64,000 nucleotides of DNA from Hsuehochloa calcarea (taxonomy: Eukaryota; Streptophyta; Magnoliopsida; Poales; Poaceae), in assembly GCA_036346395.1 (NCBI GenBank), contig CM070606.1:14618915-14682914 (forward strand). Direction: 5' to 3'. The notes beneath the pieces are model-generated. The model did no database searches, was not told the DNA's origin, and saw only the letters and a list, made by a program, of their open reading frames with translations. Every line of letters starts with the position of its first letter. Position 1 is the stretch's first letter. Position numbers and translations under genes: made by a program. Positions 1 to 11,250 of the stretch are shown here, in pieces.

Positions 1-97
1 GGTAGCGAATTGCGAGGTGACGATCCGCTGGTCTAAGCCTCAAAGCGCCAACGCCCTCACGATTTAACCAAATCGAACCTATCGGAAGATCGGGCCA
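1..97 (+). repeat. Tail of an element-A type gypsy LTR (partial)
   Basis: These bases match the last part of the element A LTRs at about 16555-16645 and 23157-23252, including the stretch around AACCTATCGGAAGATCGG. The rest of this LTR lies left of the window. After it the sequence passes straight into the TRIM-like element, exactly as at 23253, so this is the end of a second copy of element A. Confidence 0.8.
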
Positions 98-625
98 TGT
101 AGTGTCTTGGATTTGTATTTGTGATATTGTTATTTTAGTAGCATCCCAGGCTCATGTTGGGCTGGGGTGTTACAGTTGGTATCAGAGCATCAACCTTCGC
201 TGCACGGGCGCGTGCGGGACAGGGGCGCGGGCATATGGTGCATGGCACATGTGGGCCCGGAGTGGACACATGGCATGGCATATGTGCCGCCGACGGACGC
301 ACGGACGTACCGAGGGGTGGTTCGGGCATTTGCGTAGATGCGATATGCTGCCGAGGGCGTCAGCCCTTTAGGGGGGTAAGTGTAATACCCCGGCCTGCTC
401 ATAGCGTGGCCCATGTGGCCCATGAGGAGTTGTGTGGTGGGATTAGTCCCACATTGCTTGTCTCAAGTGAGTTGTAGTAGTATATAATGCCTGTTGGATC
501 CAAACGTAGCACCTCCGGGTTAACCCTTTACACGGCCGTAACGAAAGTGTAAGTGAGGTGCTATGTGTAGGCGTCCACCCCACTGTGGGCTAGGCATTGA
601 GCCGATTTTGGGTCGTGGTGTTATA
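98..625 (+). mobile_element. TRIM-like miniature LTR element, proximal copy
   Basis: A partial first LTR ends in GGGGTGTTACA at 174. After two bases comes the primer site TGGTATCAGAGC (177-188), complementary to initiator-Met tRNA. About 180 bp of non-coding interior follow, then a purine tract TAGGGGGGTAAG (369-380). The second LTR (381-625) starts TGTAATACCCC and ends TGTTATA, a mutated TGTTACA. A TATA-like TATATAAT lies at 481-488. The primer site to purine tract span of about 200 bp is too small for any protein. It could also be an internally deleted larger element; the family is not recognised. Confidence 0.6.
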
Positions 626-1449
626 CTTGTAGTGGTAGTACATATGGGCAAATCTACAACCTTTGGAATCAAACAAAGTTCATCCATATAATCATATTTC
701 AATTGAGCATTAGAAAATTCATCTAGCAAGGGTGAAAAGATTTGAAAGTTCTTCCACACTTCAACATTATTATGCATTGTCGATACTAGATGGTGCAATA
801 AGAGATGATCACGAAAGTTTATTTTCCTCTCATAATGAACAAGATTCGGTTCATAAGAATTGTTTTTCCAAACAATAAGCTTCAATTCATCTATGTGATC
901 ACAAGTTATGCATATTCGATACACATAAAATTGATTGTCTACACCATAATCTCCAATCAAATTAAACTTGTATCCGGGTGTGCGACTAGACAAGTATTTC
1001 AAACATGCGATTTTAGAAACTTTCTCCATAGCATGTGACAATTTCATCAGTGACTTTAACATGATGTAGCATAAAGAATTAGCAGGAGAAATTCTAGTCA
1101 AAACTTCTTTATGTCTAACCAATTCCACATGATCATTATATGTGATTGACTCATCATATGAATCGCTCAAAACAACAGGCAATTCAATTATGTTAGCACA
1201 TGGTGTACTTAAGTCAATGATAAATCAACAAGTTTATCACATGGTGCACTAAAATTAATGCAATCAATTCTCTTCATGAAACATGTGCATATCAGAATTG
1301 TTTTCCACTAATTTTTGATCTAAAATAGCATGAACAGTGGACAATTGTAGTTCTTCACAAGCATATATACTCACCTTGAGTGATGATAGCACCTTGATAT
1401 TTACCTTTTTAGATCTTCTCAGATGATGTAGGTGCATCCATCTCCTCAT
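626..1449 (-). pseudogene. ORF-X, unknown protein of the gag-only element (copy 1, frameshifted)
   Basis: The minus-strand frame at 626-1182 encodes about 185 residues. Recognisable islands shared with the copies at 23793-24624 and 57879-59051 include HKEVL, ISPANSLCYIML, GDYGVDNQF, YRICITCDH, NNVEVWKNFQIFSPLLDEF and YDYMDELCLIPKV. The upstream part (1264-1449) is in another frame because bases are missing near 1218-1265 relative to copy 2. The open frame runs past 626 into the TRIM-like LTR, so its last residues are not native. I do not recognise the family; no protease, RT, RNase H or integrase motif is visible. No signal peptide or obvious membrane segment is seen. Confidence 0.55.
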
Positions 1450-2230
1450 CTATCTTCCCAACCAATGGAGTCGATGGTTCAATAAGTTCATTCTCCTCTT
1501 CAGCATGGTTCTCAACTTTCTCATGTGTTGTTAGTCACGTAAAAGATACAAACACATATTTGTTCTCATATTTTCTAACATCAAGTATTATCAATTTCTC
1601 CTTAATTTGACTTTCAACCTTACTGGCAAGTATAAACAAATGTGAGAGAAAACCATATTCTCTGTGAACAAGAAGGTCTTGAATTGTTTGATTAAGCCTA
1701 CTTAAGAATCTATTCTCTGTAGCTTCAGCATGTTACTCTGAACCACAACGCAACAAACGATTTTTCAATTCATGATAGTATTCCCTTACAGTTCTACTAC
1801 CTTGTTTTAAACGTTGCAATTAAGCTAGAAAATAATCAAGATGATATTTAGGAACAAATTCATCTCTCAAAAGTTTCTTTAATGCATGCCAAGTATGAGG
1901 CACTCTTCGATGTCTACGTAAATACCTCCACAAAAGCGTTGCATCCTCAACAAAAACACTAGTGGTAGCTCTAACCTTTTGCCTATCAGACCATTCATAC
2001 TATTCAAATTTTTTTACCTAAAACTATCTCCCAGTCAACGTAAGCATCAGGATCAAATTTACCAGCAAAGGATAGCAAAGTGATTTTACTTTTACTGGAT
2101 GTACTATCACGATCATATACCTCCCATGCTGAAGAAGCTTGTCTCAAACGTGCATCTTCCTCATGAACTTTCTTGCGCTCCCATTCAATGGCTCGTAGAA
2201 GACGTGGATCTAACTCGTAATCATACCGTT
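1450..2230 (-). pseudogene. Gag pseudogene of the gag-only element (copy 1)
   Basis: Reading the minus strand leftwards from about 2230 gives a gag-like region. It has a short charged N-terminal part, then KITLLSFAGKFDPDAYVDWE, which resembles the start of a retrotransposon gag domain, followed by a capsid-like region ending near LRDEFVPKY and VREYYHELKNRLL. Several stops and a frameshift (near 2020) break it. No CCHC zinc knuckle is seen. Gag would form the particle that packages the RNA; with no polymerase here, movement would need another element's enzymes. Confidence 0.6.
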
Positions 2231-3341
2231 AACCTACCATGGTTAGTAGAAAACAAGAAAACAAATCACAAGTATATGCTCCTATCAACTACTAGGTTCT
2301 GGCATTTCAATAGTTGCTCTCTCACAACGCCTTACCATGTTCTTACTAGTTCTTACCAATACAGCAAGGAAGTGGTACAACCGGTGGCTGGTTCGTAATA
2401 CTCTCACTTGCGATTAGCCCAACGATTGCAATGAACGGAACTTGCTGAGTTAATAGAAAGTGGAGCTCGGAAGGCTTCAATATGGTAGCAAGGATCAGCA
2501 ATAATCAAATCAGTTAATGCAAGTTGAAAAATTGTTCAAAATACTATTCAATGTTGCTGATCCTAGCCTAATCAAAGTTAGCTAATCAAAGCCCCACTAA
2601 GAGATGTGTATGTACGCACACGCAAAGATAAATGTGGCTTGATGTAAGCAATAGAAAAGCTCACAACAAATGCTAGGAGAGATGCTAACCAACTACTCAA
2701 ACTTCTTTGTAGGGCATAAGATTGTTCACACGATGTAGAGCACAAAAACGGAATAATGTGCAGCGTAAACAACCCTTTAGTTCAAGCAAAAAATAACAGT
2801 TAGTCTCGAGAGATGAAAGAACAAAGTCTTATATGGCTTATATATACTCGTTTGAAATGTTTTGATAAGATCTACAACTTTGCAGTTGAGACAAACCCCA
2901 AATTCCGATGGGAAGACCGAAAGAAACGGCAAACACCGAAGCCGAAAACTTGCGACGCGAATTCGGGGTTGGAGATGGCTGATTTTGGGGTCCCCAGAGC
3001 GCGACAAAAGGCTTAAATGGAAGGGATGCGCCTCGTCGTTAGCTTTCCAACGAGCACCAGAACTTCCAAAACGGACACTAGATGCAAAAGTTATTACCGT
3101 TTTACTAAAAATGCCTCGGAAACGGAATCGTACTCAGACTCGAAACCGACTCAGGTTCAATCTTGAAACTACTATATCTTTTGATTCCCTTGGCCAAACT
3201 TGCTGAAATTTTTTATGCAATCTTGTGGCTATAGGTAGAAGAACTCCACCAATTTTCATTAGTTTTTGGTGTAAGATTGTTTTTATTTTTTTTCTACCAC
3301 GGCTTTTGTTCTGTGTGGCGATCTCTTTCTCCTTCTATTAT

Positions 3342-6300
3342 GTACTCGCAAGACTTACATGTGGAATAACAAACCTGTACATATACTACATGCAAGCTTA
3401 TTGTAGTGGAGGCTGTATGTTTCATTTTAGCATAAAGCAAGTTTCTATTTGCAATAGTGTAATAGATTGAAAGCAATTTAACAAAACAGTTTTTAATGTT
3501 CAAATAATCGTAAATGACAACAATATAACAGTAGATAGACAACAACAATCCTGGAAGTGACTAAACCATTAGTCACCACAACAATAGCATGAATTACCCA
3601 TTCATACCAACCATGTCAAATTTTAATTTTTAAAAGGTTGCAGTCTAGTTCTTGCACGACCTTACCAAGTATGTCCATAACCTAGGACGAGGCTATTCGA
3701 ATAGTTTTATACCCTGCAGGGGTGTACCAATGTACCCACACGCCAGACCGCCTTTTTGCCACATGATTAGCACACTTCATTTGGTATGGCGGCACAGCTA
3801 AGTCCTACGAGACATTTCCAATATTGTGTATTACCCACGAGCCGCCCGTATGGATAGAAACCCATACGCTGTGTCGAGTCATTGTAAAGCCTCGGTCAAC
3901 TACCCGCCGCAGTAAAGCCTTGACAACTACAATGCTCCTCGAGGTGGAGAGCCTACCCTAATCCCCACCACCGCACACCCAACACAAGAACACATATCAT
4001 GTTTCACACAACACACACAACCCCTCCTCGCGACCCGAGATAACACACGCCAAAGTACTAAGTCAAGAGAGGTCTCATATCCTCTCGCGTGGTTAGCACG
4101 CATAAGCGCTGGCTTAGTGACACAAGTAACTCGGTCCTGATGACCTAGGCACCATTCCATTCACACCAACAGATCACACCAACATACCATTGTGCCCAAG
4201 TCTAAAATAATTTTATTTTCGCTTTTGACTTTACAAAATTAACAAAGCACAAAGTGTTTGGACATAATGGAGTAATAATTATATTTGTGTGATCAAGATC
4301 ATCGACTAAGTCGATGACTGCCCAATGCTACCGACATCTAAGCATTTCTAAGCATGACATCGAAAAGACAATAAAAGAGCATAATTAAATCACCGGGCTC
4401 TAATTCACCAGCGATATTAATAACTTATGTTTGTGGCAGGGGATAACAATTTGAGGGCAACAATGCAATAGGAATAACTACCTCTAATCGGGAAAATTAA
4501 TTTGACACAAAAGCATGCATACATATGATTTGTAAACAAAGTATTAGACTTGAAAGTAATAGGACATTTATGATCAAACTGCTTGCCTGCTTGCTGTGGG
4601 TCAAGGTGTTGCTGAGGATCAATAATATCGTCAATGTGCTCTTCGGCTCCTAACGAAAAAGCGAGAACAAACGATAAGAGCGAATAAGATTCTCAATGCA
4701 AAAGATATGGCCAAAACAATTTTGCTCAGCTTTTATAAATCAAAAAAAATGCTACTATTCATTAGCCAAAAATTTCTGAAGCTATACTGGGGTTGGAAAC
4801 ATTTTTAGATTAAATTTCAGTTGAAAATATAACCCACAAAATTTGAATCAACCGAAAAGGATTTAAAATGAATTAGTTATGCATTTTACAAGTTATCACA
4901 TTTTTCAGTTGATAAATAAATCCTTTCGGGAAATTCAGAAATTAGAATCTACGTGGACGAACGAGGAGCGTCGATCTTGATCCGACGGTCGCGCCCCAGT
5001 CACGGACGCGCGCCACGTGCACAAAACTCGGTCGTTAACCGTTGATCAGATCCAACGGTCCACGACCACTTTGGTCGGAGCGCGCGGGCGATCCGGGACA
5101 CTGGTCGTCCGCCGTTGGATCTGGATCCAACGGTTCACGTGGATCCGAGCGCGTGGGCTGATCCGAACGCGCCCACGCACGCGAGCCGTTGATCTGGGAT
5201 CCGACGCCCCGCGCGGACTCGAATCGACCGTTGATCTTGGATCCAACGGTCCACGGATCAAGGCGCGCGTTAAGTTCAAACTTGCGCAATCTTGGGCCAG
5301 ATCTTAGGATCGACGGTCCACAACGATTCACGCTCAAACGCTCGCTCCAGCCGTCCGACAAAATGACGGAAGATCGGCTCACGGCGGCGCTCCGGCCGGG
5401 CGGTGCGAGCAAGTGCTCAAAATGGGTCCCAAACATCATTGCGCACCTAATGGTACCAATGGATTTGGTCATGCGTGGGTCAGCGCCGGCAGCCGAGAGA
5501 ACCGGCGGCCAAAATGACCAAAACGAAAACGCGATAAGCTCACCATGGTTCAAGGGAGCAAAGCGCCACTAGAGGCTAATAAGAAGTTACCTGAGCCCAA
5601 AGAAGGCACAGAGGAGGGTCGAATCGGCTCGGGTGAAGAAGAGTAGCGGTTTCGGCCGAAAAGGGGGCAATCCGAAATTGATCTGCTCTCTGCTGTCAAA
5701 AGCAAAATTGACAGAGGGTTAATACTCTTCGAGATGCCAAGTAACTGAGGAAGCAACAGATTCGAGTGAGAGGGCAGGAACACCACTTTCACCGAAGGGC
5801 TTGAGCTTCAACAATGGCGTACGAGAAAAATCCCAAGGAGCTCACCAAAGCACTAGCGTGATGCTTGAGTTCAAGGGTGTTCAAAGAATGCTAAGGCAGC
5901 CTCCGTAGAGTTTTATAGCCAAGGAGCAAGAGGGAGCAACGGCAAGAAAAATGGCTTTGCACGGAGTTGAGGTCGGCCGAGGCGACGGGGCGTAATAAAG
6001 CAGGGGAGACGACGACTATGGAGGCAAATGGACGGGAGCAATAATGCGAAGAGCCGCTGGTCGAACGAGAAGCGACCGCTCGCCGCCGCTGCATCGCACG
6101 CCACCACTGTTGACTTCGCCGATGCGCGAGCGGAGGAAGACGAAAGAGGACAGCCGTTGGATTTAATCGGACGGCTGAAAAAGAGCGGGTTGATTATAAC
6201 GATTCGATCGCGCACTTGATCTCGGGCCGTTCGATGTTGATCCAACGGCTCACAACTCCCGCGGCCCGACTGAGTCGCGCCAGTGCGGTTAGTCGACTCG

Positions 6301-6836
6301 ACCGAGTCAAGTGGCTCGAGCCCGAGTCCGTTCGAACCCGAGGAAAAGTGCAAACCAGTTAGAATTTGAATTTTAAACATCTGATTTTTAAGGAATTATT
6401 TGAGGTAGCAAACAAACTCCAAAATTTATGAAATTTTAACTGGAGCTTGCTGACAGCAGGAGGAACCTCCCATAAAATTTTCAGAAATTTTCATGCACTG
6501 AATTATTCTCCAGAAATTCCAGAAGAGAGGAAAATAGGGTTTGACCAGTTTGACTTGCCCCCAAAAATTATCAAATAATTTCTAAAAAATCATGAGATAA
6601 TTCAGAGGTGTTGCCAAGCCTCCCTAGAACTCAGGGAAAAGATTTCCAAGGGTTTGGCAAAAGTCCTGTGCCAAGGAGGGTTTTTTATTAGAGTCAAAAG
6701 AGAAATTAAATTGGATTTTCCATAATTCTTTTGAAAAGAATTACCAAAAATGGCCAAGTCTTCAAGATGCAAGAAAAGTTTTAATTTCTTCTGATTTTCT
6801 TACATTTGAAACACAACCCATATTTGGGATGTTACA
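3342..6836 (-). repeat. 3' LTR of the Tekay element, truncated
   Basis: It matches 12538-16135 across its length but lacks the 458 bp equivalent to 12080-12537. A 76-bp block present at about 13885-13990 is also absent near 4690. Its inner edge is TGTTACA on the plus strand at 6830-6836, next to the purine tract. It contains repeated imperfect palindromes built on CCGTTGGATC/GATCCAACGG (5035-5320, 6150-6260). Confidence 0.85.
5911..5920 (-). promoter_or_regulatory. TATA box of the Tekay LTR
   Basis: The minus strand reads GGCTATAAAA here, the best core promoter match in the LTR. The same position in the 5' LTR (about 15213-15222) reads GGCTACAAAA, a mutated TATA. In the solo LTR it reads GGCTATTTAAGC (about 44451-44462). 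Confidence 0.5.
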
Positions 6837-6837
6837 A

Positions 6838-6852
6838 AACCTCCCCCCCTTA
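6838..6852 (-). other. Polypurine tract of the Tekay element
   Basis: The minus strand reads AAGGGGGGGAGGTTT directly before the LTR start TGTAACA. This is the usual place of the plus-strand DNA primer. Confidence 0.75.
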
Positions 6853-6877
6853 CAAAAATCTCGTCCCGAGATTTGGC

Positions 6878-7366
6878 TCACTCGGTAAAGATAGCTGGAT
6901 AGTCTTCCCGGAGACGATCTTCCCTTTCCCAAGTAGCCTCATCCTCAGAATGGTTCGACCACTGAACTTTAAGGAATCTGATGGTTTTATTCCTCGTTCT
7001 TCGTTCAGCCTCATCGAGTATGCGAACAGGGTGCTCGCGATAGGTCAAATCTTCTTGGACATCGAGAGTTTCCAACAGAGCTTCCTCAGTTGGAACACGG
7101 AGGCTCTTCTTTAGTTGGGACACATGGAAAACATCATGTACCCCTTCGAGTGCAGCTGGCAATTTCAACTTATAGGCAACAGCTCCTTTCTTCTCGATAA
7201 CACGGTAAGGACCGACATATCGAGGAGCTAACTTGCCCTTGACGCCGAAACGCTGATGGCCCTTCAAAGGAGAGACTTTGAGGTAAACAAAGTCATCAGG
7301 CTCAAGACTCAGTTCACGACGACGGCGATTCGCGTAGCTCTTTTGCTCGGATTGAGTCAGGCGCAA
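6878..7366 (-). pseudogene. Integrase C-terminus with chromodomain (Tekay)
   Basis: A 162-residue open frame on the minus strand. It starts in the integrase C-terminal domain: a GDFVYLKVSP-like segment, then the KGKLAPRYVGPYRV block typical of plant gypsy integrases, and DVFHVSQLKK. It then enters a chromodomain (about residues 115-160: ILDEAERRTRNKTIRFLKVQW, then SEDEATWERED). In chromoviruses this module binds chromatin and steers insertion. The start lies inside the polyprotein, and the upstream integrase core continues in other frames, so this is a fragment. It is the longest undamaged part of the element. Confidence 0.85.
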
Positions 7367-7369
7367 ACG

Positions 7370-8345
7370 ATCACGAATGAGCTGGACTTGGCTCTAGCCT
7401 CATTGATCGAGTCCCGACCAAAGAAAGGTCTTTTGCCTGCCTCGCACCACTTCAACGGGTTCTCGCACTTTCTCCCGTATAAGGCCTCGAAAGGTGACAT
7501 GCCAAGACCGGCTCGAAACTGTTGTTGTAGGAAAACTCGGCAAATGGCAAGCATTTCTCCCAATTCTTTCCATAGGAGAGGACACAAGCACGAAGCATGT
7601 CTTCCAACACTTGGTTGACCCTTTCGGTCTGACCATCGCTTGGGGTGGTATGCTGTGCTAAAGGTAAGACGGGTTCCCATAGCCTCTTACACACTTTGCC
7701 AAAAGCGAGAGGTGAAAAGAGAACCACGGTCCGAGACAATTGTCTTAGGTACCACTTGTAAGCTCACGATGCGGGCTATGTAGAGATCCGCCAAAAGACC
7801 TACACGGAGATCCGCCTTGACGGAAGGAAGTGCGCCACCTTAGTTAGCCGATCAATGACAACCCGATGGCATCATTGCCCTTGAGGTGCGAGGCGCACCG
7901 TGATAAAATCCATCCCGATCGAATCCCACTTCCATTCGTGAATAGGCAAAGGTTGAAGCGTCCGCCGACGCCGATGCTCGCCTTGACACGACGACACACG
8001 CCGCACTCTAAGAACGAACTCGCAATCTCCTCTTCATTCGGTCCACCAAAATCCTCGACGAAGATCTTGATACATCTTTGTGGCCCCGAATGAATAGACA
8101 GAGGCGAATCATGGGCTTCGCAAGAATCAAATTCGCAATTCCATGTCCTTTGGAACCACAAGGCGTTGTCCGAACCTTACAACACCATGCTCATCCTCGA
8201 GAAGCACTTGGTCGTTCGCCCTTGACATTTTCCTTGATGTTGTTCACTCCAACATCTGATTGTTGGGCGATCTTAATCCGATCCACCAAGGTTGGTTGCA
8301 CAACCAGGGCAGCGAGGGAACCATGCTCAACCAACCCCAAGTTGA
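7370..8345 (-). pseudogene. Integrase core remnant (Tekay)
   Basis: On the minus strand recognisable integrase pieces occur in several frames: IDRLTKVAHFLP near 7860-7825, IVSDRGSLFTSRFW near 7740-7690, YHPKRWSDRKGQ near 7650-7610 and ALYGRKCENPLKWCEAG near 7480-7430. The zinc-binding N-terminal part (about 8345-7900) is heavily scrambled. The many short indels relative to a normal core make it non-functional. Some may be assembly errors, since they cluster in GC-rich sequence. Confidence 0.75.
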
Positions 8346-8349
8346 GACG

Positions 8350-9731
8350 CTAAAATTCCTCCAGAAGGGTGGGTTGGCGTTCCTGGAGCAATAAGGCATT
8401 GCAATGCGCTTCCGATCGAGCGATCGGCAACGACATTAGCCTTGCCCGATGATAGTGAATACCCATGTCATAGTCCTGATCAACTCCAACCATCTCTTTG
8501 CCGAGGTTCAGATCTGGTTGGGTGAACAAATACTTTAAGCTTTTGTGATCCGAATACACTTCGCAACGATTACCGATTAGGTAATGTCGCCAAATCTTAA
8601 GTGCATGAATCACCGCAGCTAATTCCAAGTCATGGGTAGGATAATTGAGTTCATGAGGTCTCAATTGCCTTGATGCATAGGCCACTACCTTTCCTTCTTG
8701 CATGAGGACACAACTGAGTCCTCGACGAGAAGCGCCGCAAAAGATATCGGCTTTGATGAATATCGGAAGAACGAGGACGGAGCGTGGTCAAACGCTTCTT
8801 GAGTACTTGGAAGCTTTCCTCACAAGCATCGGACCACAAGAACTTCTTGTCCTTCTTGAGCAACTCCGTCATCGGCTTCGCGATCTTGGAGAAGTTCTCG
8901 ATAAAGCGACGATAATATCCTGCTAAACCAAAAAAACTCCGCACTTCGGTTACCGAAGTAGGTTGAACCCACTATAGAACGTCGCTGACCTTGCTAGGAT
9001 CAACGGCTACGCCTCCTGCTGAAAGAACATGACCCAAGAAGGCCACTTCTTCAACTGCACGCGACTTGTCGAACTTTGCATACAAATGGTGCTCACGGCT
9101 TGCCTAACACAAGCCTCGGATGCTCATCATGTTCCTCATCGTCCTTGGAATAGATAAGAATATCATCGATGAAGACCACGACAAACTTATCCAAATACTC
9201 CATGAATACCGAATTCATGAGGTTCATGAACAAGGCGAGGGCATTGGTTAAGCCAAATGACATGACGGTATACTCATACAAGCCATAGCGAGTAGAGAAA
9301 GCCGCCTTTGGAATATCTTCCGGTCAGATCCGAACTTGATGATATCCCACTCTCAAATCAATCTTGGAGAATACTCAAGCTCCGTTAATTGATCAAAGAG
9401 ATCATCAATGCGGGCAAAGGATACTTGTTCTTACCGCTACCTCATTGCTTGACGGTAATCAACGCACATGCGCAAAGTATTGTCCTTCTTCTTTACGAAG
9501 ATTGCCGGACAACCCCACTGAGATGAGCTAGGCGAATGAATCCTTTTCTTGCAGCTCATTCGCTTGCTTCTTCAACTCCACCAACTCGCTCGGTGGCATC
9601 CGATAATGCCTCTTTGAAATCGGGCGATGCACCGGAACCAACTCAATGACAAACTCGAGGTCTCGAACCGTGGCATCCTCGAAGATCTTCGTGAAAGACA
9701 TCAATAAAGTCACGAACCGTGGGGACTTCAC
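8350..9731 (-). pseudogene. Reverse transcriptase and RNase H remnant (Tekay)
   Basis: Minus-strand frames give the RT entry segment (9528-9731, ELVPVHRPISKRHYRMPP), the catalytic block FVVVFIDDILIYSKDDEEH (9093-9281), the connection FFGLAGYYRRFIENFSKIAKPMTELL (8651-8944), and RNase H (8350-8703, VVAYASRQLRPHELNYPTHDLELAAV and SDHKSLKYLF). The aspartate pair of the RT active site is present, but frame changes between blocks and a stop at the start of the RNase H segment break the protein. It would copy the element's RNA into DNA and degrade the template. Confidence 0.8.
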
Positions 9732-9737
9732 TAATAT

Positions 9738-9990
9738 CTAGAGCGGCTTCGCTTCAAGCGCAAGAGATGCGGATCTAGCAAATTTCGGCGAAAAGCGAAC
9801 CCGCCACCGGAAGACTAGATAGGAGACACACTTCTTGGCGCAATCGATTTGTCCCTTATGCCGAGACAACCAATCCATACCAAGAATTACATCTAAACTT
9901 GCTGAATGGAGGAGGATAAGATTCGCGAGGAATCTCACCCTCAATTTCAATGGGACATCCCTACACTCGATTCACTCTCAACTCCAACCC
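9738..9990 (-). pseudogene. Aspartic protease C-terminal remnant (Tekay)
   Basis: The 70-residue minus-strand frame contains DVILGMDWLSRHKGQIDC, the conserved segment after the protease active site in plant chromoviruses. The catalytic D[ST]G part is not readable in frame upstream. It is fused in the usual order gag-protease-RT. Confidence 0.65.
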
Positions 9991-9999
9991 GAGAGCGAA

Positions 10000-11250
10000 T
10001 GAGCAACGGACCAACAAAGGAGTAAAAAGGAGCTCACTAATAGCAGAAAAGACTCGTAAATAAAGAATGAGATGCTCCTGAATCAAACAAAACAAAGAGC
10101 GAATGAGAGTTAATAGAAAGTGTACCCAAAGACGACGCCGGGTGCCTCCCGTGCCTCCTCTCGCGGAGATGAGGTTGACGCGACCACTACCCACGCCTTG
10201 GGAAGTAGGGACTATCTTCGTGTCCCGAGAAGAACCACCTCCGCCCGCCCTCCATTAGGACGAGGGGTCGCTCTCGCCTTCTTAGGGCATTGGTTCGCAT
10301 AATGCCCCTTCCGGCCGCAGCGGCAGTGACCCGGCACCGGGTTGCGGGGCCACTGGCCGACTCGCAGTGCACGGATCGGGCACGGCTCGCGAAGGGCGAA
10401 GAACAGTCTTGCCGACAAGTTTCTGGGTGCCGGGTCACGACGCGACTTCGAGACGGATCAAGCGGGATAGCCGGCCCTAGATGACTTCGGCCTCCCACTT
10501 ACGCTATGGAATCCACAAGCGCCTCCCGAGTGCTCGGCGACGATGGCCGTGTCCACTAAGGCCCGAAACCGAAGTCAACGATGGATAGCTTGTCCCGAAG
10601 CTCCTGACAAACCATCCTTGAACTTCTCTTGCTTAGCGCCATCAAGGCCACCTCTTCCGAGCATAACGAGTCAAATGGTTAAACTCGCACAGTATTCAGA
10701 ATCGAGAAACGCCCTTGTCCGAGCGACAAGAACTCCTTCTTCTTCACCTCATCGACCGGAAGGAATGTGACTCGACGGAAGGCAAGGAACTCCTCCCAAG
10801 TGACGGTGTGGCCGCCAGTCGCATGGCGAAAGCTCTCCCACCACGACAAAGTCGCACCTCCACCGGTGCGATGCAAATACTCTTCGTGCTCTGCATCGCG
10901 CTATGCGGCTTCCGCCCACACCGACGGCCGCCGCTCAAGGCCAAGCGGGTCCTCGACCGAGAACGGGGGTTGGGTGCGAAGAAACTCCGCAAGTCCCCAC
11001 GCGCCGGTGTCCACTCCCTTGCCCGGATCCTCAAGCACCGTAAGGGCGGAAGTGTTGCGCGCGATGACGCCCGTAAGAACCTCCGCCCTCCGCACGGCGC
11101 GCCGACCAAGAAGGACCTCGCCATGGTCGGAGGAGGAGGAAGATCCTCGTCCGACCACCGATCGCCTTGGCCGCTACGAAAAGGCCCGCCATCCTGCTTA
11201 CAAGAAACTTGGGTTAAAAACTAGACCCAAAATCAAAGTCGAATGAAGCA
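10000..11250 (-). pseudogene. Gag remnant with zinc knuckle (Tekay)
   Basis: The minus-strand segment near 10340-10270 encodes CRCGRKGHYANQCPKK, a CCHC nucleocapsid knuckle with one residue missing between the first two cysteines. Upstream (10500-11250) the region is GC-rich and shows only out-of-frame scraps; no continuous capsid domain is readable. Assigned as gag by position and the knuckle. Confidence 0.55.

Larger units (their letters stand above)
1..3341 (+). repeat. Proximal copy of a 3.3 kb direct repeat (other copy 23157-26516)
   Basis: The segment is nearly colinear with 23157-26516: LTR tail of A, TRIM-like element, then the gag-only element. The offset drifts from about 23155 to 23175 through small indels. 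Differences concentrate in the GC-rich part at 190-330 and around 525-580; most of the rest is close to identical. Similarity stops at 3341, where this copy joins the interior of a Tekay LTR while the distal copy continues into the gag-only element leader. This is either a tandem duplication or an assembly join. Confidence 0.9.
626..3341 (-). mobile_element. Gag-only (LARD-like) gypsy derivative, proximal copy, truncated
   Basis: This is the same element as at 23793-27202 and 57196-59697, read on the minus strand. It carries a broken gag and the unknown downstream frame ORF-X, then a long non-coding leader (about 2230-3341). No RT, RNase H or integrase motif is found. The 3' side is cut by the TRIM-like insertion at 625/626. 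The 5' leader, primer site and LTR are missing because the segment joins a Tekay LTR at 3341. Confidence 0.7.

Noticed and set aside
2099..2398. Plus-strand frame of 99 residues, repeated at 25274-25573
   Set aside because: It is the antisense of the gag N-terminus and leader of the gag-only element and is conserved only because the segment is duplicated.
7256..8353. Plus-strand frames in the Tekay integrase region
   Set aside because: They are antisense to readable integrase and chromodomain sequence on the minus strand.
10744..11246. Overlapping plus-strand frames up to 169 residues in the Tekay gag region
   Set aside because: The element reads on the minus strand; these are antisense GC-rich frames without domains.
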